A stretch of DNA of 64,000 nucleotides from an uncultured Alphaproteobacteria bacterium (lineage in GTDB: Bacteria > Pseudomonadota > Alphaproteobacteria > Rs-D84). The position numbers and the translations under genes were made by a program. The stretch lies in assembly GCA_951801825.1 (NCBI GenBank), contig CATOOF010000001.1, forward strand, positions 316,132 through 380,131, in the 5' to 3' direction. Shown here one piece after another: positions 56,618-64,000 of the stretch; the first letter of the stretch is position 1; each line of letters opens with the position of its first letter. Under the pieces are notes generated by a model. That model did no database searches. It worked only from the letters and a program-made list of their open reading frames with translations, and had not been told where the DNA came from.

Positions 56618-56668
56618 TGCTTTTGCCGACGTGTATGTTATATTGGCATCTGTTTAAGGGAAAGGTAA

Positions 56669-57199
56669 ATGAAAAATATTTTTAAAATATCGGCGGTTGT
56701 TTTGGCGGCGGTGGCGCTTGACCAAATAACCAAGGGAATTTTGCTTTATTTAATCACCGGGGATGTTCCGTTATTTGGCCCGGCATGGCAGTTGGTGCCT
56801 GTTCCGTATCTGATGGCGCATGTGACGGATTTCTTTAACATAGTATTTACATGGAATCCGGGCGCCTCGTTTTCTCTGTTCCGTGCATTGGGCGAGGGGG
56901 CGCCCCTGCTGATTATTGTTGCAACAGGTGCCATCATAGGATTTATCGGTTATTACACATTCAGACGTTGTGCCGGGTACGAGCGTTGGCCCCTGGCCCT
57001 TATACTGGGTGGGGCAATTGGAAATCTGATTGACCGGATACGTTTTGGGGCGGTTGTGGATTTTCTGGATTTTCATGTTGGCGCGATACACTGGCCGGCA
57101 TTTAATGTTGCGGATATATGCATTTGTGCGGGTGTCGGGCTTTATATATTAAACTGGTTTCTGGCGCGTCGTCGTGCCACAGCAAAAGGTGGAAAATAA
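56669..57199 (+). CDS. lspA: Lipoprotein signal peptidase LspA
   Basis: An aspartyl protease of the inner membrane that cleaves lipoprotein signal peptides. It has four TM helices and the catalytic Asp motifs GGAIGNLIDRIRFGAVVDF and FNVADICICAG. NPGASFSL is the conserved loop. Length is 176 aa. yidC starts 3 nt after the stop, in one operon. Several lipoproteins in this window would be substrates. Confidence 0.95.
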   Translation: MKNIFKISAVVLAAVALDQITKGILLYLITGDVPLFGPAWQLVPVPYLMAHVTDFFNIVFTWNPGASFSLFRALGEGAPLLIIVATGAIIGFIGYYTFRRCAGYERWPLALILGGAIGNLIDRIRFGAVVDFLDFHVGAIHWPAFNVADICICAGVGLYILNWFLARRRATAKGGK

Positions 57200-57201
57200 T
57201 C

Positions 57202-58776
57202 ATGGTAAAATACTTAAACAATACTAATTCCGGTTTCAAGCAGTGGCGTGCGGCCGCCGATGCAGCCCCGCAGAAAAAGTCATGGCTGTCGTCGTTTTTA
57301 TGGTGGTTTGCAATATTTGTTGCGTGTTGGTGGCTGATTGGCGTGTGGATGCGTCCGGCCCAGAAAAACACGACTGCGAACGCTGATGTTGCACCTGTTA
57401 CAGATTTATCAGCGGTGGCTATTCGTGATATTTCATCAGATAAAATTGATTACGATGTTCAGGGACTGCGTATTTCCAACATTGAATTAAAAGATTTTTC
57501 TGCCAGTGCGGGTGATTCCGCGCGCCAGGTTTTGTTGCCTGGGGATGCGTCGGCGTTTGCAGAAATAGGATTCATATCGCAAAATACAACCGTGCCGGTT
57601 GCGGATACTGCGTGGCGTATGGATGATAATTCCATGATATGGCGCAACGGTTCCGGTGTGGAATTCCGCCGCAATGTAACAACGGATGGATATGTGATAA
57701 GAATTTCTGATACAATACAGAATCGCACGGCATCCCCAATTTCGATTTCGCCATATGCCCGCATTATTCGCGCCGCCGACAAGGCCGCCACTGCGGGTAT
57801 TTATACCGGCGTGGTTGCATTTGCCAATAACGATATAGAGCACGAGGGTTGGCGCGATTTGGATAAAAAATCATATGCGTACACAACCACCGGCGGATTT
57901 GTCGGTTTTGCCGACCAGTATTGGGAAACCATTGCATCCATAGACTCGCCCGATCAAACAATGCGTGCAAAAAAACTTGGCGATATGTATGAGGCGGACA
58001 CCGCCGCGGCAGCGGTTGTAATCGCGCCCGGTGCCACATCAACAATCACGACGCATTTGTTTGCAGGCCCGCGTGACCAGTCTGTATTAAATATCGCGGC
58101 CGCTGAAATTCCGGGTATTAACAAAACGGTGGATTACGGATGGTTTTGGTTTTTTGCGCGTCCGATGCTGTGGCTGCTGAATGCGATACATTCGGTGGTT
58201 ATGAATTACGGTATTGCGATAATAATCATGACTATATTTTTGCGCCTGTTGATGTGGCCGCTGACGCGAAAGTCTTATACATCCATGATTGCCATGCAAA
58301 AGATGCAGCCGGAAATGTCGCGTATACAAAAACTGTATGCAAATGACAAGGCGCGTATGCAGATGGAAATGATGCGACTGTATCAAACGCACAAGACATC
58401 GCCGATGTCTGGCTGTCTGCCGATGCTGTTGCAGATTCCGATATTTTTTGCACTGTACAAGGCGTTGCTGATATCTGTTCCGATGCGTGGCGCACATTTT
58501 CTTTGGATAAAAGATTTGGCGGCGATGGACCCGTACTTTATCCTGCCCGTGCTGATGGGTGCTACAATGTGGCTGCAAAGCTATCTTCAGACGCCGCGTA
58601 ACACATCATCTGGTAATGATGCCGTTGCACAAAGCATGCGCTTTATGAAATGGATGCCGGTATTGTTTACGATATTGTTTGCATGGATGCCGGCGGGTCT
58701 GGTGCTGTATTGGACTGTATCGAACATATTTGGCATCGGTCAGATGTATATATTGAAAAAGCGTAACGCAAAATAA
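57202..58776 (+). CDS. yidC: Membrane protein insertase YidC
   Basis: The Oxa1/YidC insertase. An N-terminal TM (about 28-50) is followed by a large periplasmic beta-sandwich domain (about 75-310). The conserved insertase core includes YGIAIIIMTIFLRLLMWPLT, MQKMQPEMSRIQKLY with the cytoplasmic hairpin, and CLPMLLQIPIFFALYK. The hydrophilic-groove Arg is in TIFLRL. Length is 524 aa. It lies next to lspA instead of the usual rpmH-rnpA cluster. Confidence 0.96.
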   Translation: MVKYLNNTNSGFKQWRAAADAAPQKKSWLSSFLWWFAIFVACWWLIGVWMRPAQKNTTANADVAPVTDLSAVAIRDISSDKIDYDVQGLRISNIELKDFSASAGDSARQVLLPGDASAFAEIGFISQNTTVPVADTAWRMDDNSMIWRNGSGVEFRRNVTTDGYVIRISDTIQNRTASPISISPYARIIRAADKAATAGIYTGVVAFANNDIEHEGWRDLDKKSYAYTTTGGFVGFADQYWETIASIDSPDQTMRAKKLGDMYEADTAAAAVVIAPGATSTITTHLFAGPRDQSVLNIAAAEIPGINKTVDYGWFWFFARPMLWLLNAIHSVVMNYGIAIIIMTIFLRLLMWPLTRKSYTSMIAMQKMQPEMSRIQKLYANDKARMQMEMMRLYQTHKTSPMSGCLPMLLQIPIFFALYKALLISVPMRGAHFLWIKDLAAMDPYFILPVLMGATMWLQSYLQTPRNTSSGNDAVAQSMRFMKWMPVLFTILFAWMPAGLVLYWTVSNIFGIGQMYILKKRNAK

Positions 58777-58779
58777 AAG

Positions 58780-58807
58780 AAAGGCCCCCGTTCGGGGGCC
58801 TTTTTTA
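58780..58807. terminator. Bidirectional terminator after yidC
   Basis: A 9-bp stem (58781-58789 with 58794-58802, loop gttc) followed by T-run. It also lies at the 3' end of the minus-strand 120-aa gene. Confidence 0.85.
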
Positions 58808-59167
58808 TCTGCATAAATGTTTAAAAAGCCTGTCGGGCGTTTGTACGTGCAGTGCCCGCATACCCAGTGCCCGTTTTGATAAATCGACACAGCTGAATGC
58901 ATGCTGGTCAAAATTTCGCGGTGGATCGCATGGAACATACATAAACTGCCACCCGTTTGCGCGCAATCGACGAATGCCGCTCATATTAAGGGGAATTTTT
59001 GTAACATGCCCTGGTGCGCAGAATTGATATAATACCATATATCTGCCTGCAGGAACAATCGGCGCACAATGTTTAAAACGGCGACATATTATGCGTGGCA
59101 AAATTTTAGATGTTTTTTCTGAAAATGCGATAATAACCATATCTGATACCTGCCTGTTAAATTTCAT
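58805..59167 (-). CDS. Conserved-looking hypothetical protein, 120 aa
   Basis: I cannot name it. It has a compact alpha/beta pattern (strand VIIAFS, loop with Cys29 and His33, strand RYMVLYQFC, helix IRRLRANGW, strand QFMYVPC), with Cys and His placed like an active or metal site. It begins 17 nt after the 117-aa gene on the same strand and ends at the shared terminator. A ribosome binding site is not obvious. It could be a phage-derived or conserved alphaproteobacterial protein. Confidence 0.55.
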   Translation of the reverse strand: MKFNRQVSDMVIIAFSEKTSKILPRIICRRFKHCAPIVPAGRYMVLYQFCAPGHVTKIPLNMSGIRRLRANGWQFMYVPCDPPRNFDQHAFSCVDLSKRALGMRALHVQTPDRLFKHLCR

Positions 59168-59184
59168 ACTTATTTATACGTGTT

Positions 59185-59538
59185 TTATTCAATCCAGCCG
59201 CGTTCCATTGCCGCAGTCTGCAGAGTATTCATTGCATCACGCCACAGTCCTGCTGCCTTGTTTTCTGTCCAGATATACTGGTGTGGTGCGCGTCGTTTGT
59301 CGCCGAACTGTTTCATCACGCGCAGCTGTTCGTCACTGATTCTTCCTGCCAGATACAGTTTTGTAATCAGTGTTTCGACATCGATAAGTTCGCATATGCG
59401 TCTTGACTGGTTCGCGGTGGTGCGGCAGTGTATAAATCCTGCGCGAACGGATTTTGAGTACAAAAACCAAAACCACAGCTGTTCCGCATTTTGGAATTTT
59501 TCTGCGTTGATAAAGGTTTGTGCTGTTTGCGATGTCAT
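59185..59538 (-). CDS. Conserved-looking hypothetical protein, 117 aa
   Basis: Not named. It is helical throughout. The features AEQLWFWFLYS, ELIDVETLITKLYLAGRIS and a C-terminal AAGLWRDAMNTL resemble a small alphaproteobacterial family I recall only vaguely. GGAG lies 6-7 nt upstream of the ATG. It heads a two-gene minus-strand unit with the 120-aa protein. The GANTC-rich, hairpin-rich region lies just upstream. Confidence 0.65.
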   Translation of the reverse strand: MTSQTAQTFINAEKFQNAEQLWFWFLYSKSVRAGFIHCRTTANQSRRICELIDVETLITKLYLAGRISDEQLRVMKQFGDKRRAPHQYIWTENKAAGLWRDAMNTLQTAAMERGWIE

Positions 59539-59595
59539 ATGTTTTCTCCTTCGTAAAGTATGACGGTTATGTTTTAGTTATATAGACTAAGAATA

Positions 59596-59720
59596 GAATC
59601 CTGTGAATTATTACAACCGAGGGTTGAACCGCGAATCGGTTTTCTGATTCGTTACGCGTTTTTGTAAACGCATAGCCGAATCGCTAAAAATTACCGATTC
59701 GGTGTTTTTAGTATTGGCGG
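59596..59720 (+). ncRNA. Candidate structured RNA or regulatory region with GANTC cluster
   Basis: No ORF is present. The plus strand shows four successive hairpins: CAACC/GGTTG, CGAATC/GATTCG (59632-59651), GCGTTT/AAACGC, and CCGAATCG/CGATTCGG (59676-59701), the last followed by TGTTTTT like a terminator. Five GANTC sites lie at 59596, 59633, 59646, 59678 and 59696. Because the GAATCG arms are alike, they could also pair in other combinations. It may be a small RNA, a terminator array or a methylation-controlled promoter region. Confidence 0.4.
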
Positions 59721-59730
59721 TGGCCTGGCG

Positions 59731-59758
59731 AAAAAAAATGCGCGCCGACGGGCGCGCA
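59731..59758 (-). terminator. Second terminator downstream of virB10
   Basis: Stem TGCGCGCC/GGCGCGCA (59739-59746 with 59751-59758) with an eight-base T-run on the minus strand. Confidence 0.8.
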
Positions 59759-59829
59759 AAACAACAACGTTATATAAATTCATATTCAGTGTATCTTCAT
59801 GTTTATTATAGTTCTGTTGGTTAAATTTT

Positions 59830-59853
59830 AAATCCCCGCTTTCACGGGGATTT
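59830..59853 (-). terminator. First terminator downstream of virB10
   Basis: A 9-bp stem (59830-59838 with 59845-59853) directly after the virB10 stop, with an A/T-rich but mixed tail on the minus strand. The 70 nt between the two terminators hold no ORF. Confidence 0.65.
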
Positions 59854-59855
59854 GA

Positions 59856-62279
59856 TTAAAGTATCGGCGGGAAACAATCGCCACCCGTTTCCGGACAACA
59901 GTTGAAACCCTGGTCGCCCATATCGGTATATATTTCACCGGTACAGCATCCGTTTGCATCCGGATTGGTGCCGTCTTCACATGTGATGGTTGCCGGCGCC
60001 TCTTCCTTGGGCAGTGTCTGGAACGGGTTTACAATCGCCCCCGTATCTTCATCATATGTCAGACCCAAAACATTTTCATTATATTCCTTGCTGCCTTGGA
60101 TGCCGGTCAGGCCGCCCGCCTCAGAATTAATGATGCCATTATTTTGCTGGAACTGCTGTTGTTGATTCTGGAATAAAGCATCCTGCTTTGCATTATTGAT
60201 TGCTTTATATTGATTTGCTTGGCAGTAGAATAGAACAGAACTATAATCCAAGCCAGCTTTATGGATTGTTTCTTCCATCCCAGCGGCCAGCTTGCCATCT
60301 TTGTAGCCAATACAATACTGTGCCCAGTCAAATGAACGTACTTGACCTGTCCAAGAACCATCACCGTAGTCAGCTTTAGCGTCGCTTGACTGATCTCGAC
60401 GTCTATCCGGGGAATAGGCGGCTATGGCACATTTCTTTGCATTGCTTGACCCGTCGTTCGCGCCGCATGTTACTTTTAAATCCATTGGAGAATATACTGT
60501 AATACGTGTACCCGCAGCGATAGAAAACGGCGGTGTTGTGTTGTCCATCATATCCACCAACAGCTTTTGTGCAACCTGATTCCATGCGGTGATAATCTCA
60601 TTCTTTGCCAATTCTGATGAGCGCACAGTACCACTCTGTACAACCGTATTATTATCTAGGTCTATTTGATTTACAAACTTGTCCGCAACCGGTGCAATCA
60701 TATTTACCGCCGCCGGTACAATCGCCGTCAGCATGGGCATAACAAACTGTTCCAGATAATCCGTACTACCGCGGCCTGGCACGCCTGTTCGTCCTTGTGC
60801 ATCGGCCGAAAAAGGATCTTGTGCTTTACTCTGAAAATTAAATTCAACACCGCTGGGCAATATGAACTGATACCAGCGGATATCCATTCGGCCAATAGAA
60901 GTATACGGACCTGGCAATTTACCTGTTACATAGCCCATTAACAGCGTGCCTGCGGGAATAACTACCGTACGGCCATTGTCTGCATAAACATTCCGATCTA
61001 CTGTCGCACGTACTGGCAGTGTATTATTTGCAAGCGCTTCGGGGTCTGCTCGTATTTCCGAAACGATTGTTGCCGGAATCGGTTTATATTGACGCAAAAT
61101 AAAGCTACGATCAAAAGGCATGGTATTAGTTACAACGCCACCGCTGGAATCATAGCTAACATTCTGTGGGGCGGGCGTTAGTTCAACCTTGGACATATCG
61201 CCTGACGATGTGGTGGTGGCCAAAGAATTACTGCTAGTGGTGCTGTTTTTTGTTCCCGGCATCGGTGCCAACTGGGGCAGGGCACCGTTTGTTATAGACG
61301 CATATCCAATATGCTCTGCGTCGGTTCCAATTTTTTTCGATGCATCTTTTATATCTGTGATAATGCCGTTGTCAGGATTATAAACACCCGTCGGCGTGTC
61401 ACAGTTTTTATCAGAAAACGGATGAAAATAATATGCACCGCGTTCTGGTCGAATCCATCCTATTTGACGTCCGGATGTGTTGTATCCCGGAAATGCGAAA
61501 TCAGAACAGGCCTCCTGCGGCATTTCAACAGGTTCCGGTAATGATTTGGATACAGGCTCTGGCTGTTTTTCAGGGGCTGTTTTTACCGGCGCAATCAAAG
61601 AATCATTCGGGGCGATTGCCTCTATATTTTTCTTTATTTCTTCTTTTATCGGTAATGGCTCCGGCTCTGTGACTGGCTCTGGTTCAGGCTCGGGCTCCGG
61701 CTCTGGTTTTTTTGTGGGGGCCGGTTCGGGCTGTTGTGCGGGTGTTTCTTTTTTTGGGGCCGCTTTTTGTTCGCCCTCTGCACCCAATACCATTGTTATT
61801 TTCTTTTCTTTTTTCAAACTGTTTGTTTCACGTACGCCGCGCCATTCTACAATCAGTGACGCACTTGTTTTGGACATGTCCGCATCCGGTGCGTATTTGA
61901 CTGTTATAACGCATCCGTTTGTTTCGTTTATGGTAAGTGTCTCCGTCGAACATTGATCAGATGTTGACAGTCCCTTGATATCCCCAATTTGTCGCACTTT
62001 CAAAATTTTTACAGGTGCACTGGCCGTAACGGTAAATTTTTTGGTTTCCGTGGTGCCGACTTTTGTGTTGGACCAGTCCACCGTTTCTGACGGATTAATA
62101 AATAGTTGCAGCTTTGTATCTTCCGCCGCCTTGATGTCATCGGCAGTCTTTGTCCATCCGCCAATCAACAGCGTCAACAGTATCAGCACCACAACGAACG
62201 CGGCCGCCAGCAACAGCCACTGCACATGTTTTGGCGTTGTTTTACGCAAATCGGAAAATTGCTGTTTTATTTTGCTCAT
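59856..62279 (-). CDS. virB10: VirB10/TrbI-family type IV secretion protein with extra domains
   Basis: VirB10 spans from the inner membrane to the outer-membrane core and opens the channel. An N-terminal cytoplasmic tail is followed by a TM helix (about 20-42). An immunoglobulin-like ASH-type section (about 50-150) contains WSNTKVGTTETKKFTV and VKYAPDADMSKTSASL. A Pro/Glu-repeat linker (about 175-215) comes next. The TrbI domain (about 410-650) has VVIPAGTLLMGYVTGKL, IRWYQFILPSG and an antenna-like stretch near 520-570. The C-terminus carries six cysteines in the last 45 residues. At 807 aa it is about twice the usual 380-430. It lies 21 nt after virB9. Confidence 0.88.
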   Translation of the reverse strand: MSKIKQQFSDLRKTTPKHVQWLLLAAAFVVVLILLTLLIGGWTKTADDIKAAEDTKLQLFINPSETVDWSNTKVGTTETKKFTVTASAPVKILKVRQIGDIKGLSTSDQCSTETLTINETNGCVITVKYAPDADMSKTSASLIVEWRGVRETNSLKKEKKITMVLGAEGEQKAAPKKETPAQQPEPAPTKKPEPEPEPEPEPVTEPEPLPIKEEIKKNIEAIAPNDSLIAPVKTAPEKQPEPVSKSLPEPVEMPQEACSDFAFPGYNTSGRQIGWIRPERGAYYFHPFSDKNCDTPTGVYNPDNGIITDIKDASKKIGTDAEHIGYASITNGALPQLAPMPGTKNSTTSSNSLATTTSSGDMSKVELTPAPQNVSYDSSGGVVTNTMPFDRSFILRQYKPIPATIVSEIRADPEALANNTLPVRATVDRNVYADNGRTVVIPAGTLLMGYVTGKLPGPYTSIGRMDIRWYQFILPSGVEFNFQSKAQDPFSADAQGRTGVPGRGSTDYLEQFVMPMLTAIVPAAVNMIAPVADKFVNQIDLDNNTVVQSGTVRSSELAKNEIITAWNQVAQKLLVDMMDNTTPPFSIAAGTRITVYSPMDLKVTCGANDGSSNAKKCAIAAYSPDRRRDQSSDAKADYGDGSWTGQVRSFDWAQYCIGYKDGKLAAGMEETIHKAGLDYSSVLFYCQANQYKAINNAKQDALFQNQQQQFQQNNGIINSEAGGLTGIQGSKEYNENVLGLTYDEDTGAIVNPFQTLPKEEAPATITCEDGTNPDANGCCTGEIYTDMGDQGFNCCPETGGDCFPPIL

Positions 62280-62300
62280 AAAATATCCGCGTTACTTTAA

Positions 62301-63842
62301 TTATTGGATTCGTACGACACTGCAACTGGCACCGCTGAACTTCAACAGCTGGTCGCACAGTTTTTGTGCCGTGTCAATATCGCTCATTGGGCCAATGCGC
62401 AGGCGGTACAGTCTAGCCGTGGAAGAACCCGCCCCCAGGTCGCCAACACCCTGTTCGTCAACCGCAAAGAACACCATGTCTTTATACGGGGTTAACAGAC
62501 CCTGGCCGTCTTCGCCGCTGAATTTTGCCAGCAGGCCCGTCCAATAATCATCCAATGCTTTTACGGATGTGTCTGATTTCAGCTCTACGGCGACGCCGCT
62601 CTGATTACTGGTTATCAGCGGAATATTTGATTGCGGCAAATAACTGCCCGCGGTAACGCGCTGGGTCGGCATCATTGTAACACCCGATGCCGTTGCAACC
62701 GCCCCGCCGGCCAGTGCCGCCTGGCCGTATGCGTTTTGTCCATATCCCATTGGCATATATGTTCCGGCGCCGGTGGTGTTATTTGCACCCTGGCCGACAT
62801 AAATTGGCGAGCCCGTATAATTTGTACCCGCCATGTTCATAGCGTTTACATCCATCTGATAAGAAATGTTATTCAGTGACTGGCCTGACATCATGGATTG
62901 CGCAACATTCGCCTCTGCCAATGCCATAACTGATGCGGTGTCCGCAATCAGGAACGGTTTTTCACGCTTTTTGATACAAACGATACGCTGGCCACTGCGC
63001 AGAATCATGTCGCCGACGGCCTCTACAATCAGCAGTCTGCCATCTTCGCCGTCCGTGCGGAATCCTACCGGGGATTCGCCACCCTCAACCAACAGGGACA
63101 CAACCGGGCGCTGTGTCATTGCGATAACCTTGTCGCCAAAATCAATGTATGTAAATATTCTGTCACGCCATACGCGCTCTGGTGCGATTACATAATCATC
63201 TGGGTTGGGGACAAAAATATCCAAATCAAAGCGGAATTCCGACGGGTCGATTTTCATGGATTTTATCCATCCGTAATCTTCGCCATCAACACCGACAGTA
63301 TTTGATGCGGCGGATTTTTTTGCAAATATTGAATTCATGCTGCCCGATGTTGTGCTGGTTGCGTTCGCCACGGTGGGCAGTGTCCCATTGCCGTCCAATA
63401 TAACATCAACCTGGGAATATGTAATCTCGCTGGAGTTGGACGGTTCCGCGCGCAGATAAAACAGATATGTGTTTCCGGATTTTCCCTGAACAATCATGTT
63501 CGTATCGCCCACCTGGCCGCCTTTTGGGCTGATGAACATTGTGCGCGCGCCCTGGGATGCGTCGATATTGAACATCTCGCTGTTGCCGACAATAACATCG
63601 CTTATTTGTTCGCCATTTGGCAGGGTTATCATCGTCGCCATTCCATTGCGCAGTTTGATTGGCAAAACACTGCCCGATGCCCATGCCAATTGGGCATATC
63701 CAGGTTTCGTACTGCCGGCGGCCATGTTGGCATTCGGATTGTCCCACGCAGTTTGCGCGGCCACGGCAGGCGTCGCACTTATACAAGCCACCCCCAGGCA
63801 GAATATGGAAATATTTAATTTAATTGCGCTTGCGAATTTCAT
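62301..63842 (-). CDS. virB9: VirB9/TrbG-family type IV secretion protein with C-terminal SPOR domain
   Basis: VirB9 belongs to the outer-membrane core of the channel. A signal peptide (1-30) is followed by the N-terminal VirB9 domain: MITLPNGEQISDVIVGNSEM, then the TNMIVQ-type strand and YLFYLRAE. A second beta domain lies at about 200-310 (YGWIKSM, RDRIFTYIDFGDKV, RPVVSLLVEGG). Then follow a Gly/Ala/Asn-rich linker and a terminal SPOR domain (about 435-513, ending LYRLRIGPM, SDIDTAQKLCDQLLKF and SGASCSVV). At 513 aa it is longer than the usual ~290. The start at 63842 follows GGAAGG and gives the signal peptide; the longer frame overlaps virB8. Confidence 0.88.
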   Translation of the reverse strand: MKFASAIKLNISIFCLGVACISATPAVAAQTAWDNPNANMAAGSTKPGYAQLAWASGSVLPIKLRNGMATMITLPNGEQISDVIVGNSEMFNIDASQGARTMFISPKGGQVGDTNMIVQGKSGNTYLFYLRAEPSNSSEITYSQVDVILDGNGTLPTVANATSTTSGSMNSIFAKKSAASNTVGVDGEDYGWIKSMKIDPSEFRFDLDIFVPNPDDYVIAPERVWRDRIFTYIDFGDKVIAMTQRPVVSLLVEGGESPVGFRTDGEDGRLLIVEAVGDMILRSGQRIVCIKKREKPFLIADTASVMALAEANVAQSMMSGQSLNNISYQMDVNAMNMAGTNYTGSPIYVGQGANNTTGAGTYMPMGYGQNAYGQAALAGGAVATASGVTMMPTQRVTAGSYLPQSNIPLITSNQSGVAVELKSDTSVKALDDYWTGLLAKFSGEDGQGLLTPYKDMVFFAVDEQGVGDLGAGSSTARLYRLRIGPMSDIDTAQKLCDQLLKFSGASCSVVRIQ

Positions 63843-63885
63843 TACAATCCTTCCCTTGCTATGACTTTTATTAAAAACCATTTTC

Positions 63886-64000
63886 TTATTCAAAGTTCAG
63901 CGGATCACCGTCGCCGCTTTCGACTTCGTATCTTTTTACGCGTATCCCCAGCGGGTTGTTAAGGCGGTCGCCCCATTCAATGGCTGTTTCGTCTTCCTTT
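63886..64000 (-). CDS. virB8: VirB8-family type IV secretion protein, C-terminus only
   Basis: Thirty-seven codons at the window edge encode a C-terminus reading WGDRLNNPLGIRVKRYEVES and then an acidic tail. The N-P-L-G-[FI]-x-V-x-x-Y pattern is the last strand of VirB8 periplasmic domains. VirB8 is the inner-membrane assembly factor and normally precedes virB9, as here. The remainder lies beyond the window. Confidence 0.75.
   Translation of the reverse strand, partial: KEDETAIEWGDRLNNPLGIRVKRYEVESGDGDPLNFE

Noticed and set aside
61666..61721. Tandem Glu-Pro codon repeat in virB10, first considered as a DNA repeat or CRISPR-like array
   Set aside because: It is a coding Pro/Glu linker in frame, typical of periplasm-spanning proteins. 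There are no spacers and no cas genes anywhere in the window.

Overview
The window looks like a piece of the chromosome of an uncultured, probably host-associated alphaproteobacterium. The evidence is an alpha-like 16S rRNA, a GapR-type (DUF2312) nucleoid protein, an archaeal/rickettsial-looking valyl-tRNA synthetase, clusters of GANTC (CcrM-type) sites and a VirB-type type IV secretion operon. An RF32/Holosporales/Rickettsiales-like lineage is my guess from style; I cannot place it further. Only standard stops are needed: UGA ends recR, truA's upstream neighbour and def.

Layout. 1-3307 (minus): a lipoprotein fragment, a small ORF, tRNA-Val and two exported Cys-containing proteins of unknown function. 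3444-4961 (plus): lpxD-fabZ. 4993-6839 (minus): a small helix-turn-helix (HTH) protein with a structured RNA leader, then an exported protein. 7111-12440: a complete rRNA operon (16S, tRNA-Ile, 23S, 5S) without the usual tRNA-Ala. 12629-18488: a small exported protein, VIT-like membrane protein, mpg, tsaC, a PagL-like protein, a large Cys-rich exported protein, rplU-rpmA. 18604-30273: envelope and translation genes (PBP1A, MliC-like lipoprotein, mraY-ftsW-murG, an OmpA-like protein, comF, DUF2147, valS, acyl-ACP thioesterase). 30356-34099: rpmH with two very small upstream ORFs, gyrA, a MerR regulator.

34124-37700 is an AT-richer accessory stretch between regulators, with a coiled-coil lipoprotein, an APH-like kinase, tRNA-Glu, a coiled-coil exported protein, a family-2 glycosyltransferase broken by one in-frame UGA, and tRNA-Gln with a nearby copy of its 3' end. 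37845-43310 is an efflux-like operon (marR, tolC, a very short adaptor, an RND transporter) in which all three RND proton-relay residues appear substituted.

43409-58776: a HAD phosphatase, a small anchored coiled-coil protein, a second HTH protein with the same RNA leader, rmuC, def-fmt-two Cys-rich miniproteins-truA, comEC, gapR-RNHCP, pyk, a SPOR-tailed D,D-carboxypeptidase, recR-rsmA, a Kef-type antiporter and lspA-yidC. 58805-64000 (minus): two small conserved-looking genes, a structured GANTC-rich intergenic region, then virB8(partial)-virB9-virB10 with unusual added domains.

The most promising undescribed item is a ~150-nt leader RNA present twice (minus strand ending near 5260; plus strand 44360-44527). 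Each copy has a promoter, a helix supported by three compensatory base-pair changes between copies, a 45-nt identical core, and a Rho-independent terminator directly before a small HTH gene. Next are the relay-less RND system with its hairpin-less adaptor, the VirB9-SPOR fusion, and a set of genes with good promoters placed so that transcription should begin at the start codon.
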